A DNA stretch of 64,000 nt from Chakrabartia godavariana (GTDB lineage: Bacteria; Pseudomonadota; Alphaproteobacteria; Sphingomonadales; Sphingomonadaceae): the NCBI GenBank assembly GCA_005518185.1, contig RKSN01000003.1, forward strand, positions 310,001-374,000. The letters are read 5' to 3'. The notes under the pieces were generated by a model that was not told the DNA's origin, ran no database searches, and saw only the letters and a list, made by a program, of their open reading frames with translations. Below, one piece after another: positions 32,591 to 39,489 of this stretch; position 1 is the stretch's first letter, and each line of letters begins with the position of its first letter. Position numbers and translations under genes: made by a program.

Positions 32591-34396
32591 CTAGAACTGC
32601 TTTAATATAGCAAGAAACGCATCGCCATAGGCTTCGAGCTTGCGGTCGCCCACGCCCGTGATCAGCGCCATGTCGCGCAGGCTCTTGGGCCGGACCTGTG
32701 CCATTTCGCGCAACGTCGCATCATGGAAGATGACATAGGGCGGCACGCCTGCCTCGGCCGCCAGATCGCGCCGACACGCCCGCAGCGCATCGAAGATCGG
32801 ATCGCCGACGGGGTTGGGGCTGTCCCCGCCACGCCGCCGCCGTTCGCGCTTGGGCGCAAGGACGAGCCGCACATCGGCTTCCCCCTTCAGGATCGCGCGC
32901 GCCTCCGGCCCGAGCATCAGCCCGCCATGATCGGTCGTGCGCAGCGCATCGCGCAGGGTCAGCGACCGCGCGACGGGCTTGAGCAAGGGCGCGTCCTCTG
33001 CCGTCACAATGCCAAAGACCGACAGCCGGTCATGCTGCTGCTTCACCACGCGCTCATCGCTTTTGCCGGTGAGCACATTTTCGATATGGCCCATGCCGTA
33101 GCTCTGCCCCGTGCGGTAGACGGCAGAGAGCAGCTTGCGCGCGACTTCGGTCGCATCAATGGCCGCCGGCGGGCTCTGGCAATTGTCGCAATTGCCGCAA
33201 TAGTCGCGGGGCGTTTCGCCGAAATGACGGAGCAGAATGGCGCGCCTACACCCCCCGGTTTCGACAAGCGCGCCGAGCGAGGCGAGCCGCGCGCGTTCGC
33301 CCGGCAGGCGGCTTGGTTCGACTTCGGACAGCCATTGCCGCGCGCGGGCAAAGTCCTCCGCCCCCCAGAACATCTGCGCGAGCGCCGGGTCCCCATCGCG
33401 GCCTGCGCGACCCGTTTCCTGATAATAGGCCTCGATCGACTTGGGCAGCCCGGCATGGATGACAAAGCGGACATCGGGCTTGTCGATCCCCATGCCAAAC
33501 GCGATGGTCGCGACCATCACCATGTCTTCGGAGGCGACGAAATCGGCCTGGTTGCGCTTGCGCACATCAGCGTCGAACCCGGCATGATAAGCGCGCACCG
33601 GCCGACCCGTCTTGGCGAGCGAGGCGGCCAGCTTCTCGGTGGCGTCACGTGACCGGGCATAGACGATCCCCGCCCCCGGCGTCGTCGCCACAAAGTCCGC
33701 AATCTGGCGCGGGCCATTGTCGCGCGGCGCGATGGCGTAGCGGATATTGGGCCGGTCAAAGCCCGACACGATCATCCCGCCAACCGGGATACCCAGCTGC
33801 GCGAGGATGTCACCGCGCGTGTGCGCGTCCGCTGTTGCCGTCAGCGCGAGGCGCGGCACATCGGGAAACTCGTCCATCAACGGCGCGAGCATCCGGTAAT
33901 CAGGCCGGAAGTCATGCCCCCATTCGGAGACGCAATGCGCTTCATCGATGGCAAAGAGCGTGATCTTGCCCTGCCGCAGCAGATTGCGGAACTCGCCCGA
34001 GGAGGCGCGTTCGGGGGCCACGTACAGCAGGTCGAGCAGCCCGGCACGGAACCGGTCCATCGTCGCTGCCCGGTCATCATCGGCAGACGTCAGCGTGGCC
34101 GCCCGGATGCCGACCGCATCGGCGGCGCGCACCTGATCATGCATCAGCGCGATCAGCGGGGAGATGACGACGCACGTCCCTTCCATCGCGACGGCGGGCA
34201 GCTGATAGCAGAGCGACTTGCCCGCCCCCGTCGGCATGACGGCCAGCGTCCGTTCGCCCGCCATGACGCGCGCGATGACCTGGTCCTGCACGCCGCGAAA
34301 GGCGGAGAAGCCGAAGGTCGCATGAAGCTGATCGAGGAGGGGTGACACGCCAGCGGCTTTGACGGCTTGGGCGTCACCTGTCGAGCGCGGCCGCAC
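32591..34396 (-). CDS. recQ: ATP-dependent DNA helicase RecQ
   Basis: A 3'-5' superfamily 2 helicase for recombination and replication-fork repair. It has 601 residues from a GTG at 34396; no good ribosome-binding site decides between this and an internal GTG at 34348. FRGVQDQVIARVMAGERTLA is the RecQ-specific motif 0 region, then MPTGAGKSLCYQLP (Walker A) and FAIDEAHCVSEWGHDFRPDY (DExH and aromatic loop). The zinc-binding cysteines are GCRRA and YCGNCDNC. A winged-helix domain and one C-terminal HRDC domain (FDALRACRRDLAAEAGVPPY) complete the E. coli-like layout. Confidence 0.95.
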   Translation of the reverse strand: MRPRSTGDAQAVKAAGVSPLLDQLHATFGFSAFRGVQDQVIARVMAGERTLAVMPTGAGKSLCYQLPAVAMEGTCVVISPLIALMHDQVRAADAVGIRAATLTSADDDRAATMDRFRAGLLDLLYVAPERASSGEFRNLLRQGKITLFAIDEAHCVSEWGHDFRPDYRMLAPLMDEFPDVPRLALTATADAHTRGDILAQLGIPVGGMIVSGFDRPNIRYAIAPRDNGPRQIADFVATTPGAGIVYARSRDATEKLAASLAKTGRPVRAYHAGFDADVRKRNQADFVASEDMVMVATIAFGMGIDKPDVRFVIHAGLPKSIEAYYQETGRAGRDGDPALAQMFWGAEDFARARQWLSEVEPSRLPGERARLASLGALVETGGCRRAILLRHFGETPRDYCGNCDNCQSPPAAIDATEVARKLLSAVYRTGQSYGMGHIENVLTGKSDERVVKQQHDRLSVFGIVTAEDAPLLKPVARSLTLRDALRTTDHGGLMLGPEARAILKGEADVRLVLAPKRERRRRGGDSPNPVGDPIFDALRACRRDLAAEAGVPPYVIFHDATLREMAQVRPKSLRDMALITGVGDRKLEAYGDAFLAILKQF

Positions 34397-34417
34397 CTCT
34401 GCGCATGGCTGTGGTGG

Positions 34418-34455
34418 AAAAGGCAGGGCGCGGGCGGGATGGTCCCGCGCCCTGC
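34418..34455 (-). terminator. Rho-independent terminator after the second hydroxylase gene
   Basis: A perfect 12-bp stem (GCAGGGCGCGGG with CCCGCGCCCTGC) and a 9-nt loop are followed on the minus strand by CTTTTCC. It starts 6 bp after the stop of the gene at 34461 and lies just upstream of recQ, so it insulates recQ from that gene. Confidence 0.75.
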
Positions 34456-34460
34456 AGGGA

Positions 34461-35279
34461 TCACAGAACGGGAGATGGGGCCAGTTCCGTGGATGGCTTG
34501 GGCCGGTGTGCTGTCACCCGGTCATAGACTGCGACATAGTCGGGATGCTCGGTGCCCATGACCTTGTCCCAGAAGGTCAGGTAGAAGCCGAAATTATGGT
34601 TGAAGCTGCCGGCGTGGTGCAGATCATGGTGCGTCGTCGTGCTGATCCATTTGAGCACCGGGTGGCTGGCCCAGCCGCGCGCGTGCAGTTCCAGCCCCGC
34701 ATGGCCCATGCAGTTGCGCAGGATCATGATGGCGAGGAAGCTGAACGTCACCCAGCCCGGCGTCGGCACAAGCGCGAGCCATGCGGGCATGAACACCGCC
34801 ATCACGACCGCTTCGGGCAACGCAAAGCTGTACGCGGTCCAGGGCGTCGGCGTGATTGTCCGGTGGTGGAAGCGGTGGAACGTCTTGAAGAGCCGGGGGT
34901 GGTGCATCGCCCGGTGCGCCCAGTAGAAATAGGCATCGTGTGCGAGCAGCAGGCCCGCGAGGATCGCAAGGTCGACCGCCCAGCCCCGGCTCGCCTCCAG
35001 CCCGCTCAGATATCCGCGCTGGATTCCCCAGACGGTGAGCACGCTGACCACGGTGTAGACCATGACCGTACGGATGGAGGCGAACACTTCGCGCCGGATG
35101 TCGGCGCCCGTCGCCTCGCGCTTCTGGATCTTGCGGGAGGCCCAGCTGGTCCGCCGAAGCGCCCAGACGAGGAGCGCGATGAGGCCTGCGCCGATCACGT
35201 ATCGCGCGAGGTCAAAGGTGAACATGTCGAGCGCACGGTGTTGCGCGATCTCGATGAGGCTATGGGGTGTCAGTGTCAT
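34461..35279 (-). CDS. Sterol desaturase/fatty acid hydroxylase superfamily protein (second)
   Basis: A 272-residue membrane di-iron protein, only distantly similar to the one at 30.8 kb. Histidine boxes are HDAYFYWAHRAMHH, FHRFHHRTITPTPW and TTHHDLHHAGSFNHNFGFYL, in the usual spacing. The C-terminal FWDKVMGTEHPDY is typical of the superfamily (the WDKLFGT motif). Sphingomonads use relatives for sphingolipid, carotenoid or sterol-like modification; no substrate can be assigned. It stands between an AraC-type regulator gene (upstream, same strand) and a strong terminator, so it is probably transcribed alone or with the regulator. The upstream gap holds three abutting palindromes. Confidence 0.9.
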   Translation of the reverse strand: MTLTPHSLIEIAQHRALDMFTFDLARYVIGAGLIALLVWALRRTSWASRKIQKREATGADIRREVFASIRTVMVYTVVSVLTVWGIQRGYLSGLEASRGWAVDLAILAGLLLAHDAYFYWAHRAMHHPRLFKTFHRFHHRTITPTPWTAYSFALPEAVVMAVFMPAWLALVPTPGWVTFSFLAIMILRNCMGHAGLELHARGWASHPVLKWISTTTHHDLHHAGSFNHNFGFYLTFWDKVMGTEHPDYVAVYDRVTAHRPKPSTELAPSPVL

Positions 35280-35340
35280 GCGGTGCTTCCTTCACGTGGA
35301 CTGGAAGCGCTGTGGCCGCCGCACGCGACGCGGGCGCGGC

Positions 35341-35373
35341 GGATTTCAAATCCGGCTAGCCGATTCCGGAATC
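35341..35373. promoter_or_regulatory. Three abutting perfect palindromes upstream of the second hydroxylase gene
   Basis: GGATTTCAAATCC (35341-35353), CGGCTAGCCG (35353-35362) and GATTCCGGAATC (35362-35373) tile 33 bp end to end. The last reaches into the stop codon of the AraC-type gene. They lie 62-94 bp upstream of the hydroxylase ATG, where an operator would be expected. A terminator is an alternative, but no T-run follows on the minus strand. Confidence 0.5.
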
Positions 35374-36430
35374 AAGCAGTCGCGCGCGTGCGGTAATCGC
35401 TCGGGGTCATGCCTTCGGCCTCGCGAAAGGCGCGGTTGAACGGCCCGAGCGACCCGAACCCGGCGTCGAGCGCGATGGTCAGGATCGGGACCTCGCGTTG
35501 TGCCGGATCGGCCAGAGCTTCCCGCACTTCAGCCAGACGATAGCTGTTGAGGAAGGCCGTAAAGTTCCGGAACCCCAGTTCGCCATTGATGAGGCGGCGG
35601 AGGCGATATTCCTGCTCACCCAATTGCGCGGCGAGCGCAGCGATGGTCAGGCCCTCGGTGCGATAGGGCCGCTCGTGGGTCATGTGCGTCTGCAGCCGCG
35701 TGGCCAAGGGCGATGATGCGGAGGCCGGTGTGCCCGGCGCGCGCGGCGCTGCGGGGGCGGCAAACAGCTCCGGATTGGCAAAGCCATAGAGCGCCGCCGA
35801 CACCAGAAAGGTCGACACAAGGATTGCAAACTCGGTCACGGTGCGCAGCGTCGCCCCGCCGCCATCCCGGTCGGCCACCATCTCGATGATGTTCACCCAC
35901 ATCACAAAGCCGCCGATCAGCCAGATGACGCCTTTGCGGAACCTGCGGCGCGGTTCGACCAGATCATTGTCACGGTCGGCCCAGGCGAGCCAGAGGCCAG
36001 CGCCCGCAAAGCTGATCATCCCGATGCGCACCGCGATCCAGCAGGCCATCGAAAATTGCCCGGTCAGATGGATATGGATAATCTGATAGGCGGGCAGCAG
36101 CGCAAAGGCCGCAACCAGCGCCCAGCGCCGCCAGCCAATCTGCTTTGAATCCGAAAACCAGACATGCGCGAACAGCCAGAAAGCGGCGGGCGCCGTGACT
36201 GAAACGGCATCGATGATCATCGCCAGAAGGCCGAAGGGATGCGCAGTCCACAACAGGCTGGAGACCACATAGCAGATGATCGTCGCGTTCATGGTGATGG
36301 CCATGCGCGCGGCCAGCGCGGTGCGATGATCGCGCCAGAGCAGCCAGCTCCACAGGAGGAACAGCGTGACCGAACCGCCGCGCACCATCAGGTCAAGGGC
36401 GGTCAGATCGATCACGCCCGCGCCGCTCAT
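35372..36430 (-). CDS. Membrane-associated AraC-family transcriptional regulator
   Basis: A 352-residue protein with an N-terminal membrane domain of about seven spans (for example GGSVTLFLLWSWLLW, ITMNATIICYVVSSLLW, GVIWLIGGFVMWVNIIEM). An AraC-type DNA-binding domain occupies the last 100 residues (YRTEGLTIAALAAQLGEQEY, LNSYRLAEVREALADPAQRE, ALDAGFGSLGPFNRAFREAE). The C-terminal GMTPSDYR is the normal family end. The membrane part may sense a lipid or small molecule, as proposed for similar regulators; the ligand is unknown. Its start overlaps the Atm1-type exporter stop (ATGA). The hydroxylase gene 92 bp downstream is a plausible target. Confidence 0.88.
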   Translation of the reverse strand: MSGAGVIDLTALDLMVRGGSVTLFLLWSWLLWRDHRTALAARMAITMNATIICYVVSSLLWTAHPFGLLAMIIDAVSVTAPAAFWLFAHVWFSDSKQIGWRRWALVAAFALLPAYQIIHIHLTGQFSMACWIAVRIGMISFAGAGLWLAWADRDNDLVEPRRRFRKGVIWLIGGFVMWVNIIEMVADRDGGGATLRTVTEFAILVSTFLVSAALYGFANPELFAAPAAPRAPGTPASASSPLATRLQTHMTHERPYRTEGLTIAALAAQLGEQEYRLRRLINGELGFRNFTAFLNSYRLAEVREALADPAQREVPILTIALDAGFGSLGPFNRAFREAEGMTPSDYRTRATA

Positions 36431-38247
36431 TCCGCCGCCACCGCGCTTTCCTCATCATCTTCGGCCTGCTGGCGCGCCCACATTTCGGCGTAGAGGCCGC
36501 CCTGTTTCAGAAGGTCGGCATGCGTCCCGCGCTCGGCCACGCGGCCCGCCTCCAGCACGACGATCTCGTCCGCATCGACAATGGTCGACAGGCGGTGGGC
36601 AATGACCACGGTCGTGCGCTTTTCGGACACGCGTTCGAGCGTTGCCTGAATTTCCGCTTCGGTCCGGCTGTCGAGCGCGCTTGTCGCCTCATCAAGGATC
36701 AGGAGCGGCGGGTCCTTCAGGAGTGTGCGCGCAATCGCCACGCGCTGCTTTTCGCCACCCGACAGCTTCAGTCCGCGCTCACCGACCTGCGTTTCATATT
36801 GCTGGGGCTGTGCGGCGATGAAGGCGTGGATCTGCGCCCCGCGCGCCGCCGCCTCAATCTCCTCCTGTGAGGCGCCTTCGCGGCCATAGCCGATATTATA
36901 GCCGATGCTGTCGTTGAACAGCACGGTATCCTGCGGGACGATGCCGATCGCGGCGCGCAGGCTGGCCTGTGTCACGTCGCGCAGGTCCTGCCCGTCAATC
37001 GTGATCCGTCCGGCCGACACATCGTAAAAGCGGTAGATAAGCCGCGCGAGCGTGGACTTGCCCGCGCCCGACGGCCCGACAACGGCGAGCGTCTTGCCCG
37101 GCGGCACGGCAAAGCTGACGCCCTTCAGGATTGGACGGTCCGCCTCATAGGCAAAGCTCACATCCTCGAAGGCGAGCGCACCGCCCGAAATGACGAGCGG
37201 CTGCGCGCCCGGCCGGTCACGGATCTCCGCCTCGGTATCGATGAGGTCGAACATCGCCGCCATGTCGGTCAGCCCCTGCCGGACCGTCCGGTAGACCATG
37301 CCGAGCATGTCGAGCGGCCGGAACAGCTGCGCGAGCAGCGTATTGACGAGGACGACATCGCCCGAAGTGAATTCACCCTTGGACCAGCCCCAGACGGTAT
37401 AGCCCATCGCGCCCGCCATCATCAGGTTGGTGATGAACGACTGGCCGATGTTGAGCCAGGCGAGGGAGTTCTCCGACTTGACTGCCGCATCGGCATAGCG
37501 CCGCGCGACCTTGCCGTAGATGTCGGATTCGCGCTTTTCGGCGTTGAAATATTTGACCGTCTCATAGTTCAAAAGACTGTCGACCGAGCGGGAGACCGTC
37601 GCCGTATCCAGATCGTTCATCTCCGCGCGCAGGGCGTTGCGCCAGTCGGTCACGCGCTGGGTAAAGAAGATATAGGTCACGACCATCGCAGCCGTCGCGA
37701 TCACCAGCCCCATCGAAAACTTGGTGCCGAAGATGATCATGACGGCGGCGAGTTCGATTACCGTCGGGGCGATGTTGAACAGCAGGAAATAGAGCATCAC
37801 GTCGATGCTCTTGGTGCCGCGTTCGATGACCTTGGTGACGGCACCGGTCCGCCGCGACAGATGGAAACGCAGGCTCAGCTTGTGGAGATGCGCAAAGACA
37901 TGTTCGGCGAGCCGCCGCGTCGCATCCTGCCCGACGCGTTCAAAGACGACGTTCCTCAGATTGTCGAACAGCACGCCCGCAAAGCGCGCCCCCGCATAGG
38001 CCGCGACCAGCGCGATGGCGAGCGTGACACCTGCCTCCAGCCCAGGCTTCATCCGGTCGATCGCCGCGCCGTAGAGGAAGCCCATGCTGATCTGAATGCC
38101 CTTGGACACGAGCACCAGCGTGAGCGCGATGACGATGCGCAGGCGCAGGCCTGGCATGTCCTTGGGCCAGAGATAGGGGATGAATCGCCGCATCACGGCG
38201 AAGTCGAGACCGTCATTCTCGGCAGAAACGGGGGCTTGGGGTGGCAT
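36427..38247 (-). CDS. Atm1-type ABC exporter (permease-ATPase fusion)
   Basis: A 606-residue half-transporter very like Novosphingobium Atm1, which exports glutathione conjugates and metal-thiol complexes. The N-terminal six-span domain includes KGIQISMGFLYGAAIDRM, LSLRFHLSRRTGAVTKVIER and VSRSVDSLLNYETVKYFNAE, all Atm1 signatures. The nucleotide-binding domain has Walker A GPSGAGKS, the signature LSGGEKQRVAIARTLL, Walker B LLILDEATSALD and the H-loop IAHRLSTI. AGGGGAAC precedes the ATG. Only 29 bp separate it from the divergent hydrolase gene, so promoters must overlap coding DNA. It probably serves metal or iron-sulfur/thiol homeostasis. Confidence 0.93.
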   Translation of the reverse strand: MPPQAPVSAENDGLDFAVMRRFIPYLWPKDMPGLRLRIVIALTLVLVSKGIQISMGFLYGAAIDRMKPGLEAGVTLAIALVAAYAGARFAGVLFDNLRNVVFERVGQDATRRLAEHVFAHLHKLSLRFHLSRRTGAVTKVIERGTKSIDVMLYFLLFNIAPTVIELAAVMIIFGTKFSMGLVIATAAMVVTYIFFTQRVTDWRNALRAEMNDLDTATVSRSVDSLLNYETVKYFNAEKRESDIYGKVARRYADAAVKSENSLAWLNIGQSFITNLMMAGAMGYTVWGWSKGEFTSGDVVLVNTLLAQLFRPLDMLGMVYRTVRQGLTDMAAMFDLIDTEAEIRDRPGAQPLVISGGALAFEDVSFAYEADRPILKGVSFAVPPGKTLAVVGPSGAGKSTLARLIYRFYDVSAGRITIDGQDLRDVTQASLRAAIGIVPQDTVLFNDSIGYNIGYGREGASQEEIEAAARGAQIHAFIAAQPQQYETQVGERGLKLSGGEKQRVAIARTLLKDPPLLILDEATSALDSRTEAEIQATLERVSEKRTTVVIAHRLSTIVDADEIVVLEAGRVAERGTHADLLKQGGLYAEMWARQQAEDDEESAVAAE

Positions 38248-38276
38248 AGCGTTCCCCTAGATCATATCTTGGCCGG

Positions 38277-38963
38277 ATGGAAACAACAGCCTTACCCTCT
38301 TTGTGGACTTATCTTGGCGAAGCGCGCCTTCTGAACGAGATCGTGCGCGGTTGGCTTGCCGAGGATGATCTTGTCGCCGGCCATGATGGTGGGGGCCGCC
38401 CCGTCATCGTCCTGCCGGGCCTGTTCACCAGCGACGCCCGCACGGCGATGGCCCGCCGCGTGCTGCGCAAGGCAGGCTATCGCGCTTATGGCTGGGGCCT
38501 CGGCTTTGCCCTTCCGGTCACGGAAGACACGCTGCCACGCTTTGGCCAGCGCGTCGATGAAGTCATTGCGCGTGAGGGCGGCCCCGTTTCGCTGGTCGGC
38601 TGGAGTCTCGGCGGCCTTATCGCCCGCGAATATGCCAAGCTGGCGCCTGAAAAGGTGGAAAAGGTCGTGACGCTCGGCAGCCCGATTGCGGGTGACCCGC
38701 GCCACAATCGGGCCTGGCGCGCCTATGAATGGGTTGGTGGGCATCCGGTTGACCGCCTGCCCGTCGCGGTCGACCGCGAGACCAAGCCGCCCGTGGAGAC
38801 GATCGCCATCTGGTCATCGGGCGACGGCATCATCCCGCCCCATGCGGCGCGCGGCGAAGCCCATATGCATGACCGGACGATCGAGGTCAGCTGCGGCCAT
38901 CTGTCGATGGTCAACGCGCCTGACGCACTGGCGGCGATGCTGGCGGCGCTGGCCAGAAGCTAA
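38277..38963 (+). CDS. Alpha/beta-hydrolase (lipase/esterase-like)
   Basis: A 228-residue alpha/beta-hydrolase resembling triacylglycerol lipase/PGAP1-like esterases. RPVIVLPGLFTSD holds the oxyanion region. The nucleophile elbow is VGWSLGGLIAREYA (GxSxG). The acid is likely Asp in WSSGDGIIPP, and the histidine is in EVSCGHLSMVNAPD. There is no signal peptide, so it is probably cytoplasmic. It starts at an ATG 29 bp from the divergent Atm1-type gene; the ribosome-binding site is weak. The substrate is unknown. Confidence 0.85.
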   Translation: METTALPSLWTYLGEARLLNEIVRGWLAEDDLVAGHDGGGRPVIVLPGLFTSDARTAMARRVLRKAGYRAYGWGLGFALPVTEDTLPRFGQRVDEVIAREGGPVSLVGWSLGGLIAREYAKLAPEKVEKVVTLGSPIAGDPRHNRAWRAYEWVGGHPVDRLPVAVDRETKPPVETIAIWSSGDGIIPPHAARGEAHMHDRTIEVSCGHLSMVNAPDALAAMLAALARS

Positions 38964-38993
38964 GCCCCGGCGCAATCGCCTGCACCTATCTGG

Positions 38994-39080
38994 GCTCCGG
39001 CTCGAGGCCGGAGCACGCATTCTCTTTCTATTTCGTCCGCATCTCCGCGTGACCGTCCCCTCGCGCTCAGGGCGAGCGGG
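38994..39080. repeat. Hairpin and REP-like remnant in the gap before the thioesterase gene
   Basis: The 126-bp gap between two convergent genes holds a 7-bp hairpin at 38994-39014 (GCTCCGG and CCGGAGC around CTCGAGG). It also holds GCTCAGGGCGAGCGGG at 39065-39080. The latter is the exact reverse complement of 29161-29176, the left flank of the REP-like pair near 29.2 kb, but the rest of that element is missing. It looks like a decayed copy. Confidence 0.6.
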
Positions 39081-39089
39081 TTGCTTCGG

Positions 39090-39485
39090 CTATGCGAAAA
39101 ACGGCGCCGCAATCTCATCGCGCACACGGGCGATCCGGCCCGAGGCCTTGTCGATCATCGCCCATGTTGTCTTGGCGCGCACGACGACCTTGCCGCTGGC
39201 ATTCAGAAACTCGACATTGCGGTCGAAGCGCGCGCCCTTGGGCGGATCGCTGATCCAGGTCCGCGCTGTCACCGCCTCGCCGGGGCCGACATTGCCAAGA
39301 TAGTCGATCTCGTGACGGACGACGACCCAGACATAGGCCGCCTTGTCCTCATCCCTTGCAACGGCATCCCAATGCGCGGTTGCAATGTCCTGAAGCCAGC
39401 GCACCCAGACCGCATTGTTGACATGGCCGAGTTCATCAATGTCCTCGGGCGCGGGCGTGATGGCGAGGCGATAGTCCTGCCCCAC
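39090..39485 (-). CDS. Acyl-CoA thioesterase, 4-hydroxybenzoyl-CoA thioesterase-like (hot-dog fold)
   Basis: A 131-residue hot-dog-fold protein of the YbgC/FadM type that hydrolyses acyl-CoA thioesters. The start is GTG. The N-terminal DIDELGHVNNAVWVRWLQD is the 4HBT signature with the catalytic Asp equivalent. RHEIDYLGNVGPGEAV and the C-terminal AKTTWAMIDKASGRIARV are also typical. It lies 4 bp downstream of... on the same strand just beyond the S9 peptidase stop at 39490, and ends near a decayed repeat. The acyl substrate is unknown. Confidence 0.88.
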   Translation of the reverse strand: MGQDYRLAITPAPEDIDELGHVNNAVWVRWLQDIATAHWDAVARDEDKAAYVWVVVRHEIDYLGNVGPGEAVTARTWISDPPKGARFDRNVEFLNASGKVVVRAKTTWAMIDKASGRIARVRDEIAAPFFA

Positions 39486-39489
39486 GTGC

